DNA from: Liolophura sinensis
Lineage: Eukaryota > Mollusca > Polyplacophora > Chitonida > Chitonidae
Direction of reading: 5' to 3'
DNA length: 64,000 bases
Assembly: GCF_032854445.1 (NCBI RefSeq)
Contig: NC_088301.1
Location: 17,506,018 to 17,570,017 of the forward strand
Of the stretch, positions 26,240 through 38,435 are shown piece after piece. Numbering within the stretch: position 1 is the stretch's first letter; every line of letters begins with the position of its first letter. The translations under genes and the position numbers were made by a program. The notes below the pieces were generated by a model, which had not been told where the DNA came from, did no database searches, and was given only the letters and a program-made list of their open reading frames with translations.

Positions 26240-27100
26240 TACTCACACGGACCATTTATTAGTTGCAGGGCTTTTATTTTCTTTTTTGTTTTGAGTACAC
26301 AAAAACTGGATAGCGTAACAAGTAAATTGTCTATAGAAAATCCGATTTATAATTAAAGCATATAGACCTGCATGTACTCATCACACATAGAATATTATAT
26401 ATAATCTTTATACCTGTGATATAAACCTTGTCACAACTTTATACAGCTTGTGAATGCTTTATATTTTAAGATCAGATAAACCATGGAGGGAAAGAGTAAT
26501 CGTAAATCGGAAACCGTATAATCTTTCATAATCAAAACTCCATGCAAACAGCTGAAAGCAGCTGAATGTTTACCTTTGGTTATGTAAGAGGCTTGTGTTT
26601 TTAAAACCATGTATATCAAATTACTACTTCCCTAAAGCAAATAGGCCTATAAGCCGACTACTGTATGCAGCAATGAAGACTACAAATCCAGGCTATATTT
26701 TTATGAGTAAATCTTACAGTAAAGGAAATTTACTCACGGCCTGTTCACCAAGATAACTGTTTACGTTTACATTACATTAGTAAACGTACAGTGCAACTTT
26801 ACTTAATCGGGTGACGCTCACCTGCACCTTTTTTCAGTCAAAATTGAACAGCGTATATAGCTATGTTTCTGTTAAAATGTATGATAAGATAATATACAAA
26901 CTTTATTTTACATAGAATGTGTGTGTTTACCTTATTTTGACTGTAACATAATGGTTTCGCGTTACTCATCAATTAACATCCCAGGAAGGGAATATAGTGA
27001 AGGGATATCACATAATAATTTAAAAGCTACCAGTATAGAAGGAGACTGCAGGTTTACACCTAGTGTGTGATATATAAGTTATTATGGTGTGTTTTCTGCC
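26240..27100. other. Spacer, nothing recognised
   Basis: AT-rich, short open frames only, no repeat family identified by eye. Confidence 0.5.
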
Positions 27101-27109
27101 TTCTTATAG

Positions 27110-28230
27110 TCTCCAATACACGTGTGTAGACGCTCAAATACACATAGTACATAAGGACATCTCTACTTGGGGTTTCCTCACTCAGATTTAATTGATAGAA
27201 TTTCATCACTAATTGTAACTCTGTTTAATAAAACTGGTCAGTGCTATATTAATGTCTGTCCGACTACATACAAGTGTTACTACTCATTGGATGTTTCGCT
27301 GTTTATCGAATTGCTGGGGTTTCTCATTAATATTGATTGATTTATTTATTTGATTGAAGTTTTACGCCGTACTCAAGAATATTTCACCTGTACGAGGGCG
27401 GCCAGCATTATGGCGGAAATTATCTCCCGACCATCCACAGATTGCTGGCAGACCTTCCCACGCACGGCTGGAGAGGAAGCCAGCATGAGCTGGTTCTCAT
27501 TAGTAACATTTATGTGAAATTCGAGGAAACTACACATTAACAGTGTATAAGTATATAGACTGTGCCCGTCTGTGACTATGCACAAACTTTTAAGGAGTAA
27601 TCCTCACCAGGTTAGACCTTTCTCATTCACTAAACGCTATATTGTTGATCTACTAGATTTAAGTAATCCGTATGTAGCAAAGGCTGTGAAAGATATATGT
27701 CCGCCTTCACTGAATTTAAATGAAACCATAGGCTGCCCCTATAGTATATCTTATCTGGACTTATTTTTGCAGAAAGACTAAAACGGATTTCTCTCGCATA
27801 CTTCACGAGAAGAGGGATAGCTTCAATTTTGACATTATAAATTGTCCTTACTTGGGCAGCAATATACCGAAGTGTCCTGGTGTATACATATCCCGCCTTG
27901 TAGCACTTGTCAGATCCTGTGTGTTATGTGACGATTTCAATCAACGTCAAACGTTATGACTGCCAAAACTTGTGTGTCAAAGTTATGCCATCAACCGCCT
28001 TCACTGAAACTTTCTTTTACAATGAGTATAATTCTACGGAAATATGGACACAACGTCCAAATCTCGGCCTCTGTATTTCACGATTGAGTCAAAATCCCTG
28101 GGGTCTGTGTATTCATCGGGTTGAAATAGATCCCTGCGTTGGAAATATGAACGGTTGCAATCAAAGTGCAGCCGAGATATTGTACGTATTTTATTATTGA
28201 CAACTTATATTCTAGCATGGCACATTTACG
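27110..28230 (+). mobile_element. Retroelement relic with RT fragment, interrupted by a SINE
   Basis: The frame at 27620-27781 reads FSFTKRYIVDLLDLSNPY and SYLDLFLQKD. It parallels 52110-52430 (FSFTKRYVDDLLASNNPR, SYLDMYAYL), where the YxDD motif of reverse transcriptases is kept; here it reads YIVD. The 3' end is marked by GCAATCAAAGTGCAGCCGAG and TTATTATTGACAACTTATAT. A family-1 SINE splits it at 27335-27500. Confidence 0.6.
27335..27500 (-). repeat. SINE family 1, inserted in the RT relic
   Basis: Tail GATTTATTTATTTGATTGAA, TTTTACGCCGTACTCAAGAA, GGCGGCCAGCATTATGG, CCTTCCCACGCACGGCTGG. The head is missing beyond CATGAGCTGG. Confidence 0.82.
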
Positions 28231-28332
28231 TGATTTAAATACTGTTTACTGGAAACTGTTGATTCTTTCTTTTTGTGTGATTCCGTCCTATGTTCGTACT
28301 TTATATTCTTTCTTAGTTCTTTGGTGATTTGT

Positions 28333-28592
28333 GTTATTTATTTGATTGGTGTTTTACGCCGTATTCAAGAATATTTCACTTATACGACGGCGGCCAGCAA
28401 TATGGTGGGAGGAAACCGGGTAGATCCCGGGAGAAACCCACGACTATGCTTAGGTTGCTGTAAGACGTTCCCACTTAGGGCCGGAGAGGAAGCCAGCAGG
28501 GGCTGGACTTGAACTCACAGCGACCGAATTGGTGAGAGGTTTCCGGGTCATTACGCTGAGCTGGCGCGCTAACCGACTGAGCCTGGCGGAAT
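28333..28592 (-). repeat. SINE family 1, near full length
   Basis: All parts in order on +: tail, ACGCCGTATTCAAG, TACGACGGCGGCCAGC, CCACGACTATGC, GGAAGCCAGCAG, GAACTCACAGCGACCG, GGTCATTACGCTGAGC and the head end CGCGCTAACCGACTGAGCC. On the minus strand the head is a tRNA-like GGCTCAGTCGGTTAGCGCG. Useful as the reference copy in this window. Confidence 0.9.
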
Positions 28593-29740
28593 TTCCACTG
28601 TCTTGATCTGCACTTGTTTTTAATACGTGTGCAATCGCTTTCTGATTGATATTCGGTACTGCTTAGGTTTTTCTGTAAAGAACCGACGAAGTCTCAATTT
28701 TTTTTCTTAGAAAACTTGTGGAATATCGAGCGAATCAAAAAACGGAGTGATGTAAAATTTTCAGTGTAAATGTTCAACATTATAAAGCGGTATTATCATC
28801 TGCTGCACAAATATGTTTATCACGCGTTTAAATGTTACATATTTTGTTTTTTTCCAGTGCTTTATTATATAAGGATTTGTTTATTTGCTGTATACATTTC
28901 TCTATAGTTTTTGTATAAAACTGGTAAACCCGTGTTCCTGTGTATGTATTTACTACCACTGCACAAATGTCTCGTTAATCATAAATGCCTTGTTTGAACG
29001 AAATCATCTGGTATTGTCAATGTATTCACCAATTGTTAATCCACTTTGCTAATTAATTTGATTTAAAGAGAGCTTTCTCTTAGAACAGACTTGTGTGCTG
29101 TTAATATGTAGTGTTACTGAATGAAAACAAACACTAGCCAAATAGCTGATTGAATCATGTCACTTACCATTCAGACCAGTTAAGTGGGTAATGTTGTGCA
29201 GTGGACTTAGCCAGTCGTCTTTTTCGCTGAATGAGAAATGCTTCCGGAACGATACAACTCCGGGTTTATAGCCAGATCTCCAGTGACAAACTTTCTAATA
29301 ACTCTACTGGGCCAGGTGGAACTGAAGACCAAATATACATATTGTCAAAAGTTCTCGGCTAATTTAGTTTTCTGTTAGATGTAATACAGCATATCAGGAT
29401 ACTTATACATTACAGCAAATATGAACAAACTACTTAGACTGTACACTGCCATACGCCTTCACGGGGCACGTACTGGAAACCAGTCTATTCCTGAATATTT
29501 CTCGAGAATTCTGCTTACTCTCATCTACCCACCAGACGTATTAAGAAAATAAGTTATCTAGCATGGGCGTACACAACCACTAGCAATGTTGCCCATCAAG
29601 TGCAAAATGTAAATCCAACCTTGCTTTCTTTAAAAATCTCAAAACGACGACACTTTTGCGCATAACTTTCAGGAGCCCTTCTGATGACACTTGCTCTTAT
29701 TCATCTATTTATTTATTATTGTTTAACGCCTTAGGCACGA
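28593..29740. other. Spacer, nothing recognised
   Basis: AT-rich, no exon or repeat family identified. Confidence 0.5.
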
Positions 29741-29742
29741 AC

Positions 29743-29985
29743 TTGGTTAATGTATTTTATTTGAGTTTTACGCCATAGTAAGGGATTTTTCACCTTTGAG
29801 ACGGCAGCAAGCAAAGTGGTGAGAGTAAACCAGGCAGAGCACGGGACAACACCTGCCATCCGCAGGTTACTGCTAGATCTTCCAACGTGAGCCGGACTTA
29901 AATTCACAGCAGTCGCATTGGTAAGAGGCTCATGGGTCATTGTGTCGAGCATGCACGCCAACACTTCGGCCAGGGAGGCCTTTAC
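29743..29985 (-). repeat. SINE family 1, old diverged copy
   Basis: TTTTACGCCATAGTAAGG, GAGACGGCAGCAAGCA, CCATCCGCAGGTTACTG, ACTTAAATTCACAGCAGTCG and GGCCAGGGAGGCC retain the family order with many changes. Confidence 0.75.
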
Positions 29986-30229
29986 TCGAGAATTTTTCAC
30001 TTATACAATGTTAGTCAGTGTCATGCCTAGAGAAAAGTAGAAGAGCAGGAGATAAACCAGCTTTGGCAAGTGACTGACGAGGTTTAGCATGAGTGATGTA
30101 AAGCTCTTTACACCATAATGGTGAGAGGCAAGTGGCCTATAACGAGCATTCCCACGATGGTAGACGAATCTACAAACAACATGTTCATAAAAACACAACT
30201 GCCTTAAGGTAATTCTACTGTAGTCTACT

Positions 30230-31145
30230 GGACTACTGGATATATCCTCAATTTCGCACAACGATTATCAAACACTTTTTTACCTATGGATTTTTCATTA
30301 GATTTAACACATATAAATTACCTCTACTTTAATGTTATTTTACTGAAATCTACTCGACCAGTTATTCTTAAAGCTGGGGCAAGCTCACCCAACATGCAAA
30401 GTTTGGGGTGATAGAAATTCTGCATATTTTATGATTATTATCTTCATGACAACAATCATAAGTAAAGCTATGAATGTTAACGTTTAGATCATTAGGCAAA
30501 TTTAATTTATGGAATGACCGTATGTCAACCACCACACATGCACCAGATTTACAAGGAAACAAGAAGGTGAATTGTGCTGTTTACCAATATCTACCGCTAC
30601 ACTCACACAAAAACTCATTACACACATGTAGGAATAAAAAAAGGCCATCGTATGTCGCTCAAAGGGCAATCCCACATACGTGCAAAATTAACAAGCGGGG
30701 GGTGTTGAAGGGAGGGGGGAGAAGGGAAAGCCACAATGTCCCTGTCCAAAGCCCATTGAGAGCCCCTTTTGCTTTAAAGAAGAATTAAGTTACGATTGTA
30801 TTCTGGACATTTTATTCAAATCTACTGATGGAATGAATCCCAGACTTTGAACAACATTTATCGAACATTTTAGGAGTTAGGCACATTTCATCAGAATTAA
30901 CACATATTTTTTAACCCTAACGAGCCATTCCAATCCCTTCGACGTTATTTAACTCAAATCTACTTGTCCAGTTATTCTTAAAGCTGGTACAAGTTCACCT
31001 AACATACATAGTCAGGGAAGACAGGAATTCTGCATATTTTATGCCTATCGATCACAGTAAAAATGAGTTTATTGTAAACAATATATATTAACGTTTAAAT
31101 CATCAGGTAAATTTAATCTAAGTTGTGTGGAATAACCGCATGTCC
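30230..31145. repeat. Direct repeat of about 300 bp, spaced about 600 bp
   Basis: The blocks CCAGTTATTCTTAAAGCTGG, ATTCTGCATATTTTATG and TAACGTTTA.ATCAT.AGG occur in the same order at 30358-30500 and 30968-31112. Two diverged copies lie just upstream of the putative promoter of RPTP-B. Confidence 0.8.
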
Positions 31146-31229
31146 GTAATATCAAAACTCGCCCTAATTTACCGAAGGGGGATTGCGTTATTACGAACTG
31201 GATGTATACGTTTCATTGTCCCGAAATTG

Positions 31230-31848
31230 TGTTACCATGGTTACATCTAGTAGAAGAAAACTGTCTTACATAAGGGACATCTTACATTGTCGGGTCACAG
31301 CCGATACATGCACAAACATATAGAACTAATAGAAGTGAATTCATTGTCACGTGTAGTGTTCTTTTCATATCATTTATGTATTTGCTATTCTCCTAAGTGG
31401 GTGCCTCAGGTTTGCTTTTTTGAAAAGCGGTCTTACGACAACATAGCCCTGAGTAATAGTAAACACACACGGGAGAGTTTAACACTGAAAGGTCTTTTGA
31501 AATGTTCAGGTATAAATATTCGTGATGTGAGTAACCACACCTACACAGACGACAGAGCTTGCCCTGGGAGGATCAGAGGGTCAGCGTCACTGTATACGCT
31601 CACCAAGCGTTTCCTTACGTATACTGACAAAGAGGTGAACACTGACGACACTGTTTTACCTAGATGCTTATATATTCATACACAGTAGATGTTCAGTAGA
31701 TGTGGGAAGAACTTTACACCTGTACAGATTTAGCTTTCAGAAAGTCAAATACTGTGAGAATTCCTACTGTGTGGCAAATTACTTAAGGGCAGTATAGAGT
31801 TCAGTAATATAAACTGCCCCGAGAACTGAATAGGGATTGCCCTTAAAC
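31230..31848 (+). promoter_or_regulatory. Upstream region of RPTP-B exon 1, putative promoter/5' UTR
   Basis: No open gene is seen here. The segment is clearly related to 22500-23173, which lies at the same place before the second signal-peptide copy (shared blocks such as TATTTGCTATTCTCCTAAGTG against TATTTGCCATTCTCCTAAGTG). Retention of this block with the first exon suggests promoter or 5' UTR sequence. I did not find a convincing core promoter motif. Confidence 0.35.
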
Positions 31849-31909
31849 ATGGAGGATCGCAAGAAACTGATTAGCCGAGCTCTTCTTCTTGTGATGGGTA
31901 TAACATTTG
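31849..31909 (+). CDS. RPTP-B exon 1: start codon and signal peptide
   Basis: An ATG opens MEDRKKLISRALLLVMGITF, a basic N-terminus followed by a hydrophobic core, as in a signal peptide. It is cut by a strong donor (GTAAGT) in phase 1, the phase shared by all later ectodomain exons. The start lies 4.5 kb upstream of the lectin exons on the same strand. A diverged second copy lies at 23174-23234. The link to the receptor is inferred from phase, position and duplication, not from a transcript. Confidence 0.62.
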
Positions 31910-32370
31910 GTAAGTATATTACTTACTGAGTTAGAATGTATTTGTTCAACATTTGTCACTGTGGAAAATGTACAGCGACACATTGATTGTCGCTTATGTA
32001 GTGAAGTTATCTTTAAGATTAAAAACCGGTACAGCCATTGTATTGACAGATGAGGAAATAAATGTGACTTTCTCTTATCTCGTTGCCGTGGCTTTAGGCT
32101 TTTAAATGACATTTTTCCTACTTATTGGTGTTGGCTTGAACACGTTGGCGATATGTTTCCACTTCTGCCTCCCTACTTCTCCATGCTGATGACAACAACC
32201 GTAAAGTCACCATACTGCAAACAGTTACTTATTTAATGGTTAGTTTATATATAAGCTTGTCTAGGACTTGAATAGCAGATGGCCAAAGAGATCATGCCAT
32301 TATCATTTATGGGGACCAGTTTGGGACGGAGTTGCCAGATTTGCTTACATTAAAATAACATCTGTAACAT

Positions 32371-32458
32371 AATTTATTTATTTGTTTGATCGGTGTTTTA
32401 CGCCGTACTCAAGAATATTTCACCTATACGACGGCGGCCAGCATTATGTCACGGAGGA
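32371..32458 (-). repeat. SINE family 1, truncated
   Basis: Tail, TTTTACGCCGTACTCAAGAA and TACGACGGCGGCCAGCATTA, then a jump to CACGGAGG of the head. It lies in the first intron of RPTP-B, at a place where the duplicate 23820-23880 lacks it. Confidence 0.82.
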
Positions 32459-34059
32459 CCCTCTGTAACATAATCAAAAAAGCAGTCACAGTTATTCATC
32501 AGTGAACCATCTCAAATTACTAATCATGACGTTTACGCCTGTATCTTGAAGAGAAAGAGAGTTATGAAACCAATAACCCGGACATAGACTATAATTAAGA
32601 CACCAGAAGATACACACAGTATCTGTAGCATCAAAACGGCGCAATGGCTTGGAAGTTAGCACCCCAAGTTACTAATAAGAAATGTCATCATTTTAACCCG
32701 TTGGCATTTTGTTTTGGTCCGTGTACATGGTGTTTTAGGTACTGTTTATTTTTTAAGTTGTTCTCCAGTGCTGTATTACCAGAAAGAAGATGATTTAGAC
32801 TATTTTGTTTTACAGTAGGTGCACAACAATGTTTAGGACAAACTCCATCTAGTAATACACCCAGTCTTCACTGTTGTCTTCGCGCATCATCTACATTGTT
32901 TTTCATTACAGAATTTCCTGACATGCAACTCTAAAATCCTTCTGCCGATTGATCCTATACTACAAAATATAACATATGCTTCATATATTTATTTTATATT
33001 ACTTGTAAACAATTTCAAATACGGCAGTGTCAGAAACAGGGCTTAGAGTGAAGTTGATAAGAGATTAGGTATCTGGTGTCACTTTCCCCCAAGACATACC
33101 AGAGCATGCCACTCGCTTTTGAATAATTCTGACGTCACCCATGTCAGTGATGTATTGCCGTCGAAACTGGGCTTGTGCAGTTTAACGTTATTACTTAGAA
33201 AAAAATGATCTAACTTCATTTTCTTTGTAAGGATATGAATTTTTACCATATCGATGTGTAGAGCTCGTGTTGTAACGTACAGCTGACTAAAGACAATTTA
33301 CAGAGTATGACTGATTTACAGGCAGCTGAATATAGGCGACTCGCTGAAAGAAACAGACTATTGTGTATGCCATCAGTCCCATGCTGGTGAATAAAACTAT
33401 TCTCCTACCCCTTCTGAGTAGTCTTACTTGTCCACACTGTAAACATATTTGAGAGTAAAACCTAAACTGCACTCACATTTAATGCCAATTGTGTAGTAAC
33501 ATAAAGTGTGGAGAATTAAAAGTACAGTGCCGTTTTGTGTGTTTTTACACCTATAGTGCTACAAGGGCCCAAACATAATTGATGTGATGAATTGTTAAGT
33601 TTGGCATAAACCCCGTGGATACATAATTACCAGTATGATATTTACAAAGTAACAGGTAAGGTGAGTGTATGTAATTCGATGGCAGTACCCATGCTGTATA
33701 TGTACACCAGGTATTTGTATAGAGAACTGTTTGTAGAGTACTGTCATATAAAATATAGAAAAAATGGTGCGCATACATACAAAGAGATCATTAAAAAAAA
33801 CCCAGGCGAGGACCTGTCCCACACGCCAAACTCAGTCGGGCTATTGTGTCACGCCTGAGACGAACTGTTCACTCTGCTATGCTAATTTCAACTCTTACTG
33901 CTTAAGGTCGTATTATATAGTCACATTTCCCAGTGATTTTTGCTGATATTTAATGTTCCGACAACTCAAGGTTCTGCTGGCTTGTCCGGTCATACATGCG
34001 AATGGTTGCCAACAATCTTGTAAAGGGTCGTTTCCCAGGTCACTTCCAGATTTTCTTCC

Positions 34060-34125
34060 ACTATAATTCTGACCGCCGTAGTATAAGCAAAATAATATTG
34101 AGTACGGCGTAAAGCATAAATAAAG
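34060..34125 (+). repeat. SINE family 1 tail fragment, + orientation
   Basis: CTGACCGCCGTAGTATAAGC, GAGTACGGCGTAAAGCATAA and TAAA are the 3' end of the family read forward. Confidence 0.7.
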
Positions 34126-34374
34126 TGTGCCGACTAATTAAATTCATAAAATAGAACATTCGCGAGAACAAATCAATTGGATCTGTTCCACAATCATCAC
34201 GTTTAACATTAAGAACGTATGACTCCAAACAGACCTTACTGAACAACTAAGAATGCATATAATGTAGGAAATTAGGACGGGACCATGCAAGGAGAAGCAC
34301 ATGTTAAAAAGACGTAAAGTATGGTGTAGGCAAATGAATGAAATCAGTATTCAAATCGCGTATCAATCTAGTAT

Positions 34375-34475
34375 GTAAGTTGACGATAATAAAATATGCA
34401 TCTCGGTTGCGCTTTGATTCCAACTCTTCATGCATTGTATACCAAACGTGGCGATTTAATTCAACGCGATGGATA
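34375..34475 (-). repeat. 3' end of the RT relic family, reversed
   Basis: GACGATAATAAAATATGCAT and TCGGTTGCGCTTTGATTCC are the reverse complement of the 3' end seen at 11762, 28158 and 52706. Confidence 0.6.
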
Positions 34476-34830
34476 TACAGGCTAAGGGCCGTATATCTTT
34501 AAACATGATAATCTTTAAACTTTGCTACACCCACATGGGAGAATTACACATGAAAAGATTTAAATTCAATAGAAATGATGCATTTTTCACTCTGTATTGT
34601 TATTTATTTCACAACTCATGGTAACAGGAAGAAAATGACTGCAGTTTTAGGTGTTATGTCTGTGTTAGGATTAGGATATAAGATTTTTATGCCTATTGTC
34701 CAATAACTAAGTGCCTTATCCACCCAGTAACTTAAATGGGCCAAATCAACATTTGCATAAAGAAGTAATAAAATCTAACCCGAAGAACATGTATTCTGGA
34801 AGTTAATTATGGGCGTCTATTAACTTCAGT

Positions 34831-34933
34831 GTGAGGCGAGTTGTGTGGCAACTGCTTGAGTCAGTGTAATGAGGAAACTGGACTATGTTCTGGCAACTGT
34901 ACTCTTGGCTGGGATGGTCCTACTTGTTCCAGA
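34831..34933 (+). pseudogene. Degenerate EGF-like exon of RPTP-B
   Basis: The frame CGNCLSQCNEETGLCSGNC then GWDGPTC matches the second half of the intact EGF-like exons and ends at a good donor (GTAAGT) in phase 1. The first half is not readable in the same frame: an extra TG near 34842 and an in-frame TGA break it. If a cryptic acceptor TGTGAG were used, a shortened exon could still be spliced in phase. I consider a decaying exon more likely. Confidence 0.5.
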
Positions 34934-35087
34934 CGTAAGTATCACAATACCAAACACATAAATTTATACATGATGTGTGAGCATCCATATACATGTACAT
35001 GTTGTTACACATTTAGGTAAATTTTCATCTGTCAGCTGTTTTCATTAATATATTAGGTAACCTACATTCGTAAAGCAAAGTAAATAA

Positions 35088-35195
35088 TTATTTTATTTAT
35101 TTATGGATTTGATTAATGTTTTACGCCGTACTCAAGAATATTTCAAATTCAGTCAAAATTATGGTTGGAAGAACAGAGACAGAGCCAGTAGACAA
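35088..35195 (-). repeat. SINE family 1, truncated
   Basis: ATTTATTTATGGATTTGAT, GTTTTACGCCGTACTCAAGA, then AAAATTATGGTTGGAAGAAC and CAGAGCC. It lies in an RPTP-B intron. Confidence 0.75.
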
Positions 35196-35704
35196 TATGA
35201 TTAGAAAACAGTAAAAGCATGTCAAATTTCACTTTGAATTTTTTTTTTATTAAGTGATATAGGTATTACTTATCTGGCATAATGTAAAGACGGAAAGGTA
35301 TATATATTTCAATGTGATAGGAGTATTTTCAACTGCGTGTAAGTTTTGATCTTAACAAAATCAAAACTTCTAATTGCAGCCTCAGTAGTGGCCCATAAAA
35401 TCAGCATTTGCTCATTTATATGCCAGTAAAATGTGAATACTGTTAGTTTATTTTTAAAAAAAGTGAGAGCCTTGTCCACACTGAGATATTGGTGAAATTT
35501 TACATACTTACCTCCTGGTCTCATCTCAGTTTCTGCTGGAACCACTGCTAAAAGCTGATGAAGCACCTAAAAAGAAGATGAGAATCGTATCGGCAGGATT
35601 ACTTGTACAACAAAAACTTTGCTGACTGTAAATCTTTGTTGAAGGACAATTCAGTGCATTCTCTGACCTTTTGCTGGGGCTGTAGTGGAAACCATCATTT
35701 AGTG

Positions 35705-35965
35705 GGTGGCCTCCGTGGCTCAGTTGGTTCGCGAGCTACTGCAGCGTAATAAGCCAGGAGTCTCTCACCAAAGCGGTCGCTGTGAGTTCAAGTCCAGCTC
35801 ATGTTGGCCTCCTCTCTGCTCGTACGTGGGGAGGTCTTGCAGCAACTTGGGGATGGTCGTGGGCTTCCCCGGCTTGGTTTCCACCCAACATAATGCTGAC
35901 TGCCGTTGTATAAATGAAATATTCTTGAGTACGTGGTACACCACCAATCAAATAAATAAATAAAT
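35705..35965 (+). repeat. SINE family 1, near full length, + orientation
   Basis: Starts with the tRNA-like head GTGGCCTCCGTGGCTCAGTT, then GTGAGTTCAAGTCCAGCTC (B-box-like), GGATGGTCGTGGGCTTCCC, TGCCGTTGTATAAATGAAAT and the tail AATCAAATAAATAAATAAAT. Confidence 0.9.
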
Positions 35966-36389
35966 CATTTAGTTCGTAGATACATGACCTTGACGTGTAC
36001 ATCTCTGGCTTATGTGTCTAAGGCTTAGTGTCTGTACTTTTGTGAGTAGCCTGGCAATGTGCGATAGTTTCCTTGTTCTTAAAACTTGGCTATTTTTTAA
36101 GAAAATATGGATGGATCAGGGTTTAATTTGAAGTAAAATTTACTTTACTTTTGTTCTTGTTTAACAGTGAAGAAACGATACATTCCATTCCCGAGGCATT
36201 TCTAAGCATGAACAACCAAAGGACGTTTGTTGCATGTGTGTAAAAAAAATTAACTATTTAACAATTAACATGGAAAAGAATGCTGCTCTGACATAACATT
36301 ATCTATAAAATACATCAAACTATACTCAGCAACATGTAACTATGATGTCTAACACCATGCTGATGCTGATACTGTGCTTCCGATGGCAG

Positions 36390-37139
36390 GAAATGTGGCA
36401 TTTAACCAAAGCACGACGCAGTCTTCGGATTATAGCGAGAAAGGGTTCAACTTCACATCCGGACTCGCCGTTGATGGTAGGACTGCACTTCAGTTACTGA
36501 GTGAACCGTACACATGTACTCACACGACCAATGATCTACCCGCGTCCTGGACGGTGACACTGGATGCACAGTACAACATCTATAGGTTCAGGATATATAA
36601 CAGGAATGATAGTGACTGTCCCGGTCCGTGTAAGTTAACTTTTTAGTGTCCTTAAAGAAGTTGATCTGGTCGAGAGTCCCTGCATCTTATCTTGCTGTGA
36701 TGAATCTCCAGTGAGGTTGCAAGCTCAAATCTAGCCTTTGTTGTTCCTTGTTGTGGTTTTAAGCCAGGTGGTTTGTCAATTACCTGCCAAGCTCAGCTGG
36801 TTTTCCCAGGTATTTTTCAAGGAATGAGTTCTTAATATCGAAACCAGTCATATGCAGTTTAACACTATTAATTAAAAAATGCGTTCTAATTTTCATCCCC
36901 AACCACAAATTCTGTTGTTTTTGCTTCAGGTGGTAAACGACTTAACGGCTTCTCTCTGTCCGTTGGAAACTCCTCCCAGAGTTACAAAATCTGTTACCAG
37001 GACAACACCACAGCCGGAAAAGGTCCCGGGGATATCATCAACGGAGTTTGTAACGTCAGTGGTCCTGTGTTTGGGAACACTGTAAATATCTCGATAAACA
37101 CTTCCAAATCACTCACTCTGTGTGAAGTACAGATTTTTG
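36390..37139 (+). CDS. RPTP-B FTP/F5-8C-like lectin domain (exons 36390-36629 and 36930-37139)
   Basis: The two exons are both phase 1-1 and join through a Cys codon. They encode a domain of about 150 residues: NVAFNQSTTQSS, GLAVDGR, CTHT, PASWTVTLDAQYNIYRFRIYNR, then KRLNGFSLSVG, SYKICYQD and the closing LTLCEVQIFG. This is the pattern of the fucolectin/tachylectin-4/pentraxin-1 (FTP) branch of the discoidin-like fold, which binds fucose or other glycans with calcium in characterised members. A His and an Arg-x-Asp (HTTN... and NRND) sit near the expected sugar-binding places, but spacing differs from the classic fucolectin motif, so ligand specificity is open. Acceptors CAG; donors GTAAGT and GTGAGT. 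Confidence 0.85.
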
Positions 37140-37360
37140 GTGAGTTTCTTAGACAACGAATAACGCCCTCTATAAAAATTAATTGTGTGAGAACGATTCC
37201 ATACTTGTGAGATCACAAAAGCACACAAGCAACTGGCTCTCATAAACCCAGCTAATGGTTAGGTTTGCCGAACCTACGACTTCAGTTTTCTCATGACGTT
37301 GAATATCAGCGGTGATCGGGAAAGTTGAGTACGTTTGAACATCACCGGTGCCGACCCGCG

Positions 37361-37455
37361 GTGGACCCCTGGCGATAATGTATTTATTGGCGGTGGACCG
37401 CTGGCGAAAAAATGTATTTATCAGCGTTGGGCCACTGGCAATAATGCATTTACCT
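37361..37455. repeat. Three-unit minisatellite, about 33 bp unit
   Basis: Units GTGGACCCCTGGCGATAATG, GTGGACCGCTGGCGAAAAAA and TTGGGCCACTGGCAATAATG start at 37361, 37393 and 37427, each followed by TATTTAT or CATTTAC. It lies in the intron between lectin and EGF-like exons. Confidence 0.75.
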
Positions 37456-37826
37456 ATGAGCTACAGGCTAAGAAAAAAAAACATAACGTATTCGGTTGGT
37501 AAATATAGCGTTTTGTTATGCAAAAGCTTCTACTTAAAAAGGTTGGAGTGAAAAAATCATCGGCAACATTTCCAGAGTAAATCTCGGATCAGCAATGAGC
37601 TAGAGTAAAGAAAAGAGTGGAACTAAATATGTGTTAGATGCATTTGACTTATAAAAGGTATTGCATTGTCTTCTGCTTGACGTGAGAACATAAACATGAC
37701 CTCACAGTCATTTTTTCATTTGACTTTCGCAATTTCTGTGTTTCCTACACGTGTGTTAAGTTTCTATCAAAAGAATTCGTAATGTGTAGGCCTGTTATGT
37801 AAGTTTGTTCATTGTGTATGTATCAG

Positions 37827-37976
37827 TATGTGCCCCAGGGACGTATGGACCAGAGTGTGGGAGAAGATGTGGGAACTGTGCTCAGGGACCGTCTGCATGT
37901 AACACAACATCCGGGCACTGTCCACAGAGAACACCCAGGTGTATGGAGGGATACTCTGGTCTGAAATGTGACACAG
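37827..37976 (+). CDS. RPTP-B EGF-like (MEGF-type) exon 1
   Basis: A phase 1-1 exon encodes CAPGTYGPECGRRCGNC, then CNTTSGHCP and CMEGYSGLKC. Eight cysteines in the C-x4-YG-x2-C-x3-CGNC layout are typical of MEGF/laminin-type EGF repeats in invertebrate scavenger receptors and RPTPs. It is spliced by CAG and GTAATT. Confidence 0.85.
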
Positions 37977-38435
37977 GTAATTTGTAACAAACAAATGCTA
38001 CATGTTCTTTTCGAATTTGTGTAAAGCAATGGAGCAAAGTATCAGTGACATATTACAGTCAGTTTCCATGAAATTCACCATTAAGGAATATATTCCTCTC
38101 CATTTCTTGTTTATCATATGAGGAGGTTTTATTCTGGCAGGAACAATGAACAGTTATGTCATTCAAAGATCGAGGTAATAGATTACTTTGTAACATACTT
38201 CAACTTCTTGTACATAATTTTGGTGTTTTTTAGTTACCACACATGTGGGATATCCTCAAAACGATCTGTCGGATGCTGTGCTATAATAGTTTTAATTAAT
38301 GAGAACACATGTGTTTATCTTGAGACAATCACATCACATGCATCTCATATAAACCTTAGGTGCATTTCATATAAACAGTATTTCCATTTTAAATACTGTA
38401 TAAAATTACATGTACTCAGCTGTGATGACCGCTTC

